This document shows, piece by piece, positions 1 to 6,508 of a stretch of 13,125 nucleotides of DNA; positions within the stretch are counted from its first letter, which is position 1; each line of letters begins with the position of its first letter. The notes beneath the pieces are model-generated. The model saw nothing but the letters and a program-made list of their open reading frames with translations, was not told the DNA's origin and made no database searches. The position numbers were made by a program, and so were the translations under genes. This stretch comes from Chitinophagaceae bacterium (GTDB lineage Bacteria; Bacteroidota; Bacteroidia; Chitinophagales; Chitinophagaceae), in contig JAICHT010000077.1 in NCBI GenBank assembly GCA_025924755.1, positions 1-13,125 on the forward strand, in the 5' to 3' direction.

Positions 1-1367
1 ATGTTTTCAAAAAGTTTTTTATAATCTTTTTCCGGCCTGATATCGAGTAGGGTCATTTTTAAAAACTCACCGATAGAGTAGCCGTAATGTTCAATAGCTG
101 CATCATTAGCGTTCAAAAACTGAAGTGTATCGGTGTCATAAATAAATTGGGGGAGGGGTGCATTATTAAATAGGGTTTTATAACTTTTTTCGCTTTCTGT
201 CAATGCGTCTTCTGCCAGTTTTTGAGCGGTAATATCATCCATAGCACCAATCATGCGTATGGCATTGCCAGCTTCGTCTCTTACTATAAGCGCCCGGTCT
301 TTTACATACGCATACTCGCCATTGGCTTTTTTAAACTTATAATAATCACTCCAGTATTCATCTCCGTTTCTAATGGCATCCCAGTGTTTTTTTATAATCC
401 GTTCCCGGTCTGAGGGATGCAGGTTGTTGCGCCAAAATTCACAGGGTTCATATTGGTCCACGGCATCGTAACCAAACAAATTTTTATAATTTTCGCCATG
501 CCAAAATGCATATTCCGATCCTACTTCCCAATCCCATATGGCTTCGGAGGTGGCTTTGGAAACCAATGTATATCTCTCATTGATCTGTTTGATTTCATTT
601 TCCTTTACCTTTTTTTCTGTTATGTTTTGTACGATAACCGATAACAGGTTATCTGCAGGATAAGCAGATACCTTAAACCACATTTGCAGGGGTTCGTAAT
701 AACTTTCAAAACGTACTGGCTGCTGGGTATTGAAGGCTTTTTCATATTCTTCAAAAAAGATCATGTCTTTCCCTTCCGGAAAAAAATCCCAAAAAACTTT
801 GCCGATAGCCTGTTCTTTTTTGATGCCGGCAATTTGCTCTGCTACCTTATTGGCATACCGAACCTTCCACTCCCGGTCAATCATAAAAATACCGTCGGTA
901 ATGCTATCCGGCAGGGTTGCGATTTCCTTATTGAAAGCTGCGGGCCCGCTACTGCAGTTGCTTTTGCGGGTAATGTCTTTTGCCATGCAGCAAACGCTGT
1001 CTGCTCCTGCTTTTTTTATAGTCCACAAAAGCCAGCTATACTCACCATATTTTTTACGGCACCTGTTTTCAAAGCTTCTTTTTTCATGATGGTGGATGGT
1101 GGCGTCAAATTCTTTCTGCGTTTCTAAAATGTCGTCTGTATGAATAAAATAAATAAAGGGTTTTGCCATCAGTTCCTCTTCGCTATATTCAAAAAACTGA
1201 ATGCCGGCGGCGTTTACCCTTTTTATATAACCATCTTGCCCGATAATAAAAAAAATATCCGGTGACAGATCAAAAAAACAAGCCAGTTCCTCAGCGTTGG
1301 CTGTATTGTCAGGTTGAAGCTTTTGCGAAGTTTTTGATTTGGAATTCACTTTCAGGTGATTATTCAT
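1..1367 (-). CDS. Multi-PAS sensor protein (probable histidine kinase), N-terminal part, cut by window edge
   Basis: The minus strand is open from an ATG at 1367 to the window edge, giving 455 codons without a stop. The protein starts MNNHLKVNSK and has no signal peptide or membrane segment in the visible part, so it looks cytoplasmic. Four PAS units can be read. PAS1 is at about residues 24-131 and ends in DITRK. PAS2 is at about 145-248 and ends in VQNITEKK. PAS3 is at about 260-380, with the PAS_3-type pattern WDWEV, FGYD, W...LHPSDRERI and a closing DDITAQK. PAS4 starts at about 390 (SEKSYKTLFNNAP) and runs off the edge. Such arrays in Bacteroidota usually end in a HisKA/HATPase kinase, but that part is outside the window, so the output domain is inferred. 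It is transcribed away from gapA, and a promoter matching the Bacteroidota consensus lies 18 bases before the ATG. The ligand is unknown. Confidence 0.88.
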   Translation of the reverse strand, partial: MNNHLKVNSKSKTSQKLQPDNTANAEELACFFDLSPDIFFIIGQDGYIKRVNAAGIQFFEYSEEELMAKPFIYFIHTDDILETQKEFDATIHHHEKRSFENRCRKKYGEYSWLLWTIKKAGADSVCCMAKDITRKSNCSSGPAAFNKEIATLPDSITDGIFMIDREWKVRYANKVAEQIAGIKKEQAIGKVFWDFFPEGKDMIFFEEYEKAFNTQQPVRFESYYEPLQMWFKVSAYPADNLLSVIVQNITEKKVKENEIKQINERYTLVSKATSEAIWDWEVGSEYAFWHGENYKNLFGYDAVDQYEPCEFWRNNLHPSDRERIIKKHWDAIRNGDEYWSDYYKFKKANGEYAYVKDRALIVRDEAGNAIRMIGAMDDITAQKLAEDALTESEKSYKTLFNNAPLPQFIYDTDTLQFLNANDAAIEHYGYSIGEFLKMTLLDIRPEKDYKKLFEN

Positions 1368-1385
1368 ACTGGTTTTCAAGTACTA

Positions 1386-1413
1386 TAAAAATAAGTATAA
1401 TACTATTGTGCAA
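1386..1413 (-). promoter_or_regulatory. Bacteroidota-type promoter of the PAS sensor gene
   Basis: Read on the minus strand this is TTG (1413-1411), 17 bases, then TATTTTTA (1393-1386). The known Bacteroidota/Flavobacterium consensus is TTG, 17-23 bases, TAnnTTTG, so only the last base of the -7 box differs. The ATG follows 18 bases later, which predicts a short leader. The spacing and layout are almost the same as those of the promoter of the M1 aminopeptidase in this window. Confidence 0.55.
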
Positions 1414-1737
1414 CATATTAATATTTTAAAGCGTTTGTAATTATACATAATTGCGTATTAGCCCTTAACGAGTGTCGTAGTTGTACGTGTTAATGCGTGG
1501 GAATCTTTATATGCTGGCCGTAGTCGCTTTTCACAAAAATTCATTTCCCTACCAGGTTTCCAGTGCCGTATTGCTATCCAAATCTTTTGATACAGAATGG
1601 ATATGACCATATTGTGTTATCGCATCAGCAGCCAAACGGGCAGCACTACAAACCCATATTGCAGCACCATATCCTGTACTTTTAAGCAGGGTTTGAATAA
1701 AATAATTATTGATTTACAACAATCAGCCTCATTATTG
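1414..1737. other. Non-coding stretch between the PAS gene and gapA
   Basis: No convincing gene was found here. The plus strand has only a 37-codon ATG frame (1493-1606) with no family signal. The minus strand has a 54-codon stop-free stretch (1713-1549) without an ATG, whose translation looks protein-like in composition but matches nothing I recognise. A small inverted repeat, ATATG-AC-CATAT, sits at 1601-1612. I see no tRNA-like fold and no terminator. Confidence 0.5.
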
Positions 1738-1745
1738 TAACTTCG
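1709..1745 (+). promoter_or_regulatory. Possible gapA promoter
   Basis: TAACTTCG at 1738-1745 matches the Bacteroidota -7 consensus TAnnTTTG except for one base. A TTG at 1709-1711 lies 26 bases upstream, a little further than the usual 17-23. The gapA ATG follows 33 bases downstream after an A/T-rich leader. The match is weak, but it is the best candidate in the region. Confidence 0.3.
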
Positions 1746-1778
1746 CTCCGCATTTTTTAAATAAATAAATCGTAAAAT

Positions 1779-2792
1779 ATGAGTACAGTAAAAGTTGCCA
1801 TTAATGGTTTTGGAAGAATAGGACGACTGGTTTACCGCCAGATATATAATATGGAAGGAATAGAAGTGGTTGCCATCAACGACTTAACCAGCCCAAAAGT
1901 TTTGGCACACTTGCTAAAGTACGATACGGCACAGGGACGTTTTAATGAAGATGTAAAAGCAACTGAAAATTCGATTGTGGTAAATGGAGATGAAGTAAAG
2001 ATTTATGCTCAAAAAAACCCGGCTGAAATTCCATGGGGACAGCATGATGTAGATGTAGTATTGGAATGTACCGGATTTTTTACCGACAAGACAAAAGCAG
2101 AAGCACACCTGCAGGCTGGTGCTAAAAAAGTGGTCATATCAGCCCCGGCCACCGGAGATCTGAAAACGATTGTATTTAATGTAAACCACCAGATACTGGA
2201 TGGCAGCGAAACGGTTATCAGTTGCGCTTCCTGCACTACTAATTGCCTGGCGCCTATGGCCAAAGTTTTAGATGATCAATATGGCATAACAGCAGCTTTA
2301 ATGACTACCGTGCATGCATATACGAACGATCAGAATACGCAAGATGCGCCACACCCGAAAGGCGATTTGCGCCGGGCCAGAGCCGCTGCACAAAACATTG
2401 TTCCAAATAGTACAGGCGCGGCAAAAGCTATTGGCTTAGTATTGCCTAACCTAAAAGGAAAACTCGACGGAACGGCACAGCGGGTACCGGTATTAACCGG
2501 CTCTTTAACCGAACTGACATCCGTATTAGGAAAAAAAGTTACGGTAGAAGAAGTAAACGGTGCTATGAAAGCAGCTTCGAATGAAAGCTTTGGCTATACC
2601 GAAGATGAAATAGTGAGTGGCGATATTGTGGGAATGCATTTTGGTTCGCTGTTCGATGCTACACAAACAAAAGTGCTGACAGTAGGCGACACCCAATTGG
2701 TAAAAACAGTAAGCTGGTACGATAATGAAATGAGCTATGTATCGCAACTGGTACGCACAGTAAATTACTTTGCGAAATTGATAAAGAAATAA
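1779..2792 (+). CDS. gapA: Type I glyceraldehyde-3-phosphate dehydrogenase
   Basis: This 337-residue protein, of normal family length, catalyses the NAD-dependent oxidative phosphorylation of glyceraldehyde 3-phosphate to 1,3-bisphosphoglycerate in the cytoplasm. The Rossmann motif INGFGRIGR is at residues 8-16 and INDL at 33-36 ends the second strand, which fits NAD preference. The active site reads SCASCTTNCLAP, with catalytic Cys152 and the general base His179 in TTVHAYTNDQ. The phosphate-binding PNSTGAAKAIG segment and the C-terminal SWYDNEMSY motif are present. Position 149 is Cys where many homologues have Asn or Gly (ISNASCTTNC). The start is the first ATG in frame and begins directly with the usual N-terminus (MSTVKVAINGFGRIG). 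pgk, encoding the next glycolytic enzyme, follows 123 bases downstream, but a terminator-like hairpin lies between them. Confidence 0.98.
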   Translation: MSTVKVAINGFGRIGRLVYRQIYNMEGIEVVAINDLTSPKVLAHLLKYDTAQGRFNEDVKATENSIVVNGDEVKIYAQKNPAEIPWGQHDVDVVLECTGFFTDKTKAEAHLQAGAKKVVISAPATGDLKTIVFNVNHQILDGSETVISCASCTTNCLAPMAKVLDDQYGITAALMTTVHAYTNDQNTQDAPHPKGDLRRARAAAQNIVPNSTGAAKAIGLVLPNLKGKLDGTAQRVPVLTGSLTELTSVLGKKVTVEEVNGAMKAASNESFGYTEDEIVSGDIVGMHFGSLFDATQTKVLTVGDTQLVKTVSWYDNEMSYVSQLVRTVNYFAKLIKK

Positions 2793-2874
2793 GGTGAAGC
2801 GGGCAGCAGCAATTTTATTAAACACCTGTTGCGTCACACTCTTCAGCGTTCTGTTCATATATTAACAATTGTGC

Positions 2875-2903
2875 AAAGGCTTTCCCGGAAAGCCTTTGTT
2901 TTT
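2875..2903 (+). terminator. Hairpin with T-run between gapA and pgk
   Basis: AAAGGCTTTCC (2875-2885), one central C, then GGAAAGCCTTT (2887-2897) form a perfect inverted repeat, realistically a 9-bp stem with a CCCGG loop. It is followed by GTTTTT (2898-2903). On the plus strand this is a good intrinsic terminator for gapA. The minus strand lacks a T-run. It ends only 12 bases before the pgk ATG, so pgk either has a start site inside the gap or is expressed through partial read-through. Confidence 0.65.
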
Positions 2904-2915
2904 AAACTCTGGCAT

Positions 2916-4109
2916 ATGTCTAAATTTTCTTCTTATAATTTCAGCGGTAAAAAAGCGCTTATACGTGTAGACTTTAATGTACCGCTTGATGATAATAATC
3001 AGATAACGGATGATACAAGAATGAGGGCTGCTGTGCCTACTATCAAAAAAATTTTAGCAGACGGCGGAAGCGTAATATTAATGTCGCACCTCGGCCGGCC
3101 TAAAGATGGCCCAACCGATAAATATTCTTTGAAGCATTTGGTAAAACACCTCAGCGATTTGCTTGGCGGCGTACCGGTGTATTTTGCAGACGATTGTATT
3201 GGTGCACAAGCTTTTGAAACCGTTAGCCGCCTGCAGCCCGGCGAAGTACTATTATTAGAAAACCTCCGGTTTTATAAAGAAGAAGAAAAAGGTTCCGAAG
3301 CATTTGCCGAAAAACTTTCCAAACTGGGAGATGTATATGTAAATGATGCTTTTGGTACGGCACACCGGGCCCATGCTTCTACGGCTGTTATTGCAAAGTT
3401 CTTTGCACCGGAAAATAAAATGTTTGGTTTATTGATGGAAGGCGAAGTAAGCAGCGCCGAAAAAGTGTTGCATAATAATCAAAAGCCATTTACTGCTATT
3501 ATTGGTGGCGCCAAAGTTTCTGATAAAATATTGATTATTGAAAATCTTTTAGAGCGGGCTACCGATATTATAATCGGCGGCGGTATGGCGTACACTTTTT
3601 ACAAAGCTATGGGTGGCCATATTGGTAAATCGTTGTGTGAGGATGACAAAATGGATGTAGCAAAAGATTTAATGACCAAAGCCGATAAAAAAGGCGTTTG
3701 CATTCATTTGCCCTCCGATTCTATTATTGCCGATCAGTTTTTGAACGATGCAAACATATCCTCTGCCTTAAGCAATACCATTCCAGATGGCTGGATGGGA
3801 CTGGATATTGGCGTATTGGCCACCGAAATGTTTACAAAAGTGATTCATAATTCAAAAACTATTTTGTGGAACGGGCCTATGGGTGTATTTGAAATGGAAA
3901 AGTTTCAACACGGTACCAAAGCCATAGCACAGGCAATTGCAGAAGCTACTGAGAACGGTGCTTTTTCATTAGTAGGTGGTGGTGATAGCGTGGCGGCTGT
4001 TAACAAATTTGGATATGCCGATAAAGTAACCTATGTATCCACCGGTGGTGGCGCTATGCTGGAATATTTTGAAGGAAAAGAACTGCCTGGAATAGCAGCA
4101 CTTAAGTAG
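2916..4109 (+). CDS. pgk: Phosphoglycerate kinase
   Basis: This 397-residue cytoplasmic enzyme transfers phosphate from 1,3-bisphosphoglycerate to ADP, giving 3-phosphoglycerate and ATP. The frame is open further upstream to 2829, but I chose the ATG at 2916 because MSKFSSYNFSGKKALIRVDFN matches the normal family N-terminus. The 29 extra upstream residues would be encoded across the hairpin and look non-coding. Substrate residues lie in RVDFNVPLD (17-25, with Arg17, Asp19 and Asn21) and SHLGRP (57-62). Further motifs are GGAKVSDKI, the hinge region GGGMAYTF, WNGPMGVFE and the nucleotide loop GGGDSVAAV. The C-terminus, STGGGAMLEYFEGKELPGIAAL, is complete. The gene lies downstream of gapA in glycolytic order and converges on the sugar dehydrogenase gene. 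Confidence 0.97.
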   Translation: MSKFSSYNFSGKKALIRVDFNVPLDDNNQITDDTRMRAAVPTIKKILADGGSVILMSHLGRPKDGPTDKYSLKHLVKHLSDLLGGVPVYFADDCIGAQAFETVSRLQPGEVLLLENLRFYKEEEKGSEAFAEKLSKLGDVYVNDAFGTAHRAHASTAVIAKFFAPENKMFGLLMEGEVSSAEKVLHNNQKPFTAIIGGAKVSDKILIIENLLERATDIIIGGGMAYTFYKAMGGHIGKSLCEDDKMDVAKDLMTKADKKGVCIHLPSDSIIADQFLNDANISSALSNTIPDGWMGLDIGVLATEMFTKVIHNSKTILWNGPMGVFEMEKFQHGTKAIAQAIAEATENGAFSLVGGGDSVAAVNKFGYADKVTYVSTGGGAMLEYFEGKELPGIAALK

Positions 4110-4124
4110 TAATTATTAATGATG

Positions 4125-4187
4125 AATGATGAATTTTGAATGATGGGAAAGTGTTCTTTTACTTCTTGTCGTTCAAAATTCATCATT
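4125..4187. terminator. Long inverted repeat between convergent pgk and sugar dehydrogenase genes
   Basis: The left arm AATGATGAATTTTGAATGA (4125-4143) and the right arm TCGTTCAAAATTCATCATT (4169-4187) pair over 19 bp with a single T/G position. The loop is 25 bases. The stem is A/T-rich. A T-rich run (TTTCTTTTATTT) follows on the plus strand and overlaps the stop end of the opposite gene at 4192. A terminator for one or both converging genes is the simple reading. The ATGAATGATGAATTTTGAA wording also resembles repetitive intergenic sequences of Bacteroidota, so it could instead be a copy of a dispersed repeat. Confidence 0.6.
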
Positions 4188-4191
4188 TCTT

Positions 4192-5289
4192 TTATTTGGC
4201 AGAAACAACTATGATTTTATCATCGCCTCCGTTACTGGTGCAGATGTATACTTTTCCATCAGGCGCTACACATACGTCCCGCATCCGGCCATATTTACTG
4301 GTAAAGAATTCATTGGTTTCTGTAATATCGGTTTGTGTATCGTTTAATTTCAATTGATATAACCGACTGTTTTTAAGTGCTGCTACCAATAGCGAGTTCC
4401 TCCATTGCGGTATTTTATTATTGTTATAGAAATCGGTTCCGGAAACAGCGGCGGTGGGCGTCCAGGTTTTAATAGGTTCTTTTACATTATTAGCTTCGCA
4501 AAATGTTTTTTCAGCTGCTTCATCGCAATAACCATGCACTTCCGGCCAGCCATAATTGCGACCCTTTTCAATAATATTAATTTCATCATCCGTATCGGGA
4601 CCGTGTTCCGAACTAAAAATTTTATTGCCAACTAAAACCAGTCCCTGCGGATTTCTGTGCCCCCAGCTCCATATAGGACTATTATTAATTGGGTTATCAG
4701 CCGGTATACTACCATCCAAATTGATGCGCAACACTTTGCCATTGAGTTTGGATTTATCTTGTGCCAACGGCTGGTTGCCGTTTTCGCCGGTAGTGATGAA
4801 AAGTTTATCCTGCACTATCAAAAGCCTGCTGCCATTGTGAATGCTGGCTGCTCCTATATCGTCCAGCAATATAAGCGGGCTCAATAACGAGGTGCCATTA
4901 TAAGTAAACCGGACAACTTTTGCTTTGTAACCTTTGCTACTGTTGTAATCATATACTACATATACATATGGGTTGGTTTTAAAATTTGGATGCAGCGCCA
5001 TTCCCAGCAAGCCTCCTTCTCCATTTGTATGTACATCCGGGATATTGTATATAACTGAAACAGCGCCGGATTCGGGATTTACCCTGCTTATCCGGCCGGT
5101 TCTTTCTGTCATCCATATAAAGTTGTCAGATCCCCATACCAGGTCCCATGGGAAGTTTAGCTTGTTAACTAATACCGTATCTTTTAGTTCTACCGGTGAT
5201 GATGAGGGCGTAGGATCCGCACTTTTTGATTGTTGAGTGCAGAAGAAACCCAGGTTAAGAACTGACAGTATTAAAAATAATTTTTTCAT
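4192..5289 (-). CDS. Exported PQQ-dependent glucose/sorbosone dehydrogenase family protein
   Basis: This 365-residue protein has an N-terminal signal (MKKLFLILSVLNLGFF) and then one six-bladed beta-propeller of the GSDH type, so it should act outside the cytoplasmic membrane. Family motifs visible in order are FPWDLVWGSDNFIWMTER (about 46-63), GEGGLLGMALHP (90-101), IHNGSRL (150-156, His151 corresponding to the catalytic base of soluble glucose dehydrogenase), WGHRNPQGL (209-217, PQQ-contacting Arg-Asn) and EHGPDTDDEIN (228-238, near the cofactor site). The family oxidises aldose sugars or related compounds with PQQ. The true substrate cannot be read from sequence. Cys17 follows the hydrophobic stretch, but GFFC is a poor lipobox, so lipid anchoring is uncertain. 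The gene appears to be a single transcription unit that converges on pgk and diverges from lemA. No pqq biosynthesis gene lies nearby. Confidence 0.88.
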   Translation of the reverse strand: MKKLFLILSVLNLGFFCTQQSKSADPTPSSSPVELKDTVLVNKLNFPWDLVWGSDNFIWMTERTGRISRVNPESGAVSVIYNIPDVHTNGEGGLLGMALHPNFKTNPYVYVVYDYNSSKGYKAKVVRFTYNGTSLLSPLILLDDIGAASIHNGSRLLIVQDKLFITTGENGNQPLAQDKSKLNGKVLRINLDGSIPADNPINNSPIWSWGHRNPQGLVLVGNKIFSSEHGPDTDDEINIIEKGRNYGWPEVHGYCDEAAEKTFCEANNVKEPIKTWTPTAAVSGTDFYNNNKIPQWRNSLLVAALKNSRLYQLKLNDTQTDITETNEFFTSKYGRMRDVCVAPDGKVYICTSNGGDDKIIVVSAK

Positions 5290-5368
5290 AAAGGGACATT
5301 TTGTCTATATAATATACGTAATAAAGCGATGGAATAGAAATTGCTTATCACCAATGTCAATAAATAGT

Positions 5369-5376
5369 TACATTTA
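5369..5376 (+). promoter_or_regulatory. Possible -7 box of the lemA operon
   Basis: TACATTTA matches TAnnTTTG in all but the last base and lies 20 bases before the lemA ATG, about the distance seen at the better promoters in this window. The nearest upstream TTG (5341-5343) is 25 bases away, slightly too far for the consensus. The call is tentative. Confidence 0.3.
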
Positions 5377-5396
5377 AATACAAAATCATAAAACAA

Positions 5397-6032
5397 ATGA
5401 GAGGTTTTTCACTGCCATTATTAATTATTCTTGGGTTAGTAGTAATCCTTTTATTCTGGGGATGCGGTAGCTATAACGGATTAGTGCAGCAGGATGAAAC
5501 CGTGAAAAATTCATGGAATAAAGTTCAAAGTGATTACCAGCGTCGTGCTGATTTGATACCTAACCTGGTAAATACCGTAAAAGGCGAAGCCAATTTTGAA
5601 CGCGGTACATTAACCGATGTGATAAATGCACGGGCAAAAGCTACTTCCGTTCAGGTAAATCCGGATGACTTAAATCCAGAAAATATTCAGAAATTTCAGC
5701 AGGCGCAAGCCCAGTTATCTGGTTCTTTAAGCCGATTACTGGTAACGGTAGAGCAATATCCAAACCTGCGGGCCAATGACGCCTTCCGCAATTTGCAGGC
5801 ACAACTGGAAGGAACAGAAAACAGGATCAAAACCTCCAGGAACGATTTTAACGATGCCGTACAAACATATAATACTAAAGTACGTACGTTCCCTACAGCC
5901 ATGTTTGCTGGCATAATGGGCTTTCATCCACGGACCGGCTTTACCGCAGACCCTGGATCGCAGAATGCACCAAAAGTAGATTTTGGCGGTACGCAACCTC
6001 AGCCTAAAGTAAGTTTTGATTCAGCACGATAA
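5397..6032 (+). CDS. lemA: LemA family membrane-anchored protein
   Basis: This 211-residue protein is close to the usual LemA length. Residues 4-22 are one hydrophobic segment, followed by GCGSYNGLV, the standard LemA junction. Cys23 after FWG could carry a lipid, but the lipobox is poor. The rest is a predicted long helical domain outside the membrane. Characteristic stretches are QQDETVKNSWNKVQSDYQRRADLIPNLV, in which W..V...YQRR.DLIPNLV is the family hallmark, then QLSGSLSRLLVTVEQYPNLRAN and LEGTENRIKTSRNDFNDAVQTYN, and the FPTAMFAGIMGF loop. The tail after about residue 180 is polar and variable. The biochemical role of LemA is not settled. It is the first gene of an operon with two TPM-domain genes, with 10 bases between its stop and the next start. 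That arrangement is common in Bacteroidota and suggests a joint envelope function. Confidence 0.93.
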   Translation: MRGFSLPLLIILGLVVILLFWGCGSYNGLVQQDETVKNSWNKVQSDYQRRADLIPNLVNTVKGEANFERGTLTDVINARAKATSVQVNPDDLNPENIQKFQQAQAQLSGSLSRLLVTVEQYPNLRANDAFRNLQAQLEGTENRIKTSRNDFNDAVQTYNTKVRTFPTAMFAGIMGFHPRTGFTADPGSQNAPKVDFGGTQPQPKVSFDSAR

Positions 6033-6042
6033 ATAAAAAGAA

Positions 6043-6504
6043 TTGAAACTTTTTCCCTGGCAAAAACAAAAAGAGTTCTTCGCTGTAGAAGAAAAGGAAC
6101 GCATAGTAGAAGCCATTCGTGCTGCGGAAGCCCGCACCAGTGGCGAAGTGCGGGTATTTGTTGAATCTCGTTGCCGTTTTGTAGATCCGTTGGATAGGGC
6201 ACAGGAAATCTTTTTTCAACTGAAAATGAATGAAACGGAACTGCACAATGGCGTACTGATATACGTAGCGGTAAAAGATAAGCAGGTAGCTGTATTTGGC
6301 GATGAAGGCATTCATCAGAAAGTAGGCGAACCTTACTGGAACGATGTGCTAAAAAAAATGCTCTTTTCCTTTAGGCAAAACAATATTGCCTCTGGTATTC
6401 AACAATGCGTACACGAAATAGGCGAGGCGTTGCTGTTTTACTTTCCATATAATAAAGACACGGATAAAAACGAATTGCCGGACGATATTGTTTTTGGCAA
6501 ATAA
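6043..6504 (+). CDS. Small soluble TPM-domain protein (TTG start)
   Basis: This 153-residue protein consists almost entirely of one TPM domain (TPM_phosphatase / Psb32 / MOLO-1 superfamily), with no signal peptide or membrane helix, so it is probably cytoplasmic or peripheral. Recognisable features are EEKERIVEAIRAAEARTSGEVRVFVE (about 16-41), HNGVLIYVAVKDKQVAVFGDEGIH (about 67-90) and a C-terminal helix region IASGIQQCVHEIGEALLFYFPY. The start is TTG at 6043. An in-frame TAA lies three codons upstream, and the first in-frame ATG comes only at about residue 62, inside the domain, so TTG is the only start that gives the expected KLFPWQKQKEFF N-terminus. An A-rich stretch, AAATAAAAAGAA, precedes it. 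Some TPM members have been reported to have phosphatase activity, but function here is inferred only. The gene lies between lemA and a second, exported TPM gene. Confidence 0.88.
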   Translation: MKLFPWQKQKEFFAVEEKERIVEAIRAAEARTSGEVRVFVESRCRFVDPLDRAQEIFFQLKMNETELHNGVLIYVAVKDKQVAVFGDEGIHQKVGEPYWNDVLKKMLFSFRQNNIASGIQQCVHEIGEALLFYFPYNKDTDKNELPDDIVFGK

Positions 6505-6508
6505 GCAG

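Noticed and set aside
684..1127. 147-residue plus-strand frame opposite the PAS gene
   Set aside because: The opposite strand encodes clear PAS domains through the same bases; this frame is a shadow.
1493..1606. 37-codon plus-strand ATG frame upstream of gapA
   Set aside because: Short, with no recognisable motif or promoter, and it overlaps a longer open stretch on the other strand.
2526..2858. 110-residue minus-strand frame opposite gapA
   Set aside because: Shadow of the conserved gapA reading frame, with no family signal.
2829..2915. Upstream extension of pgk (29 extra residues)
   Set aside because: It would be encoded across the terminator hairpin and does not resemble the family N-terminus; the ATG at 2916 gives the normal start.
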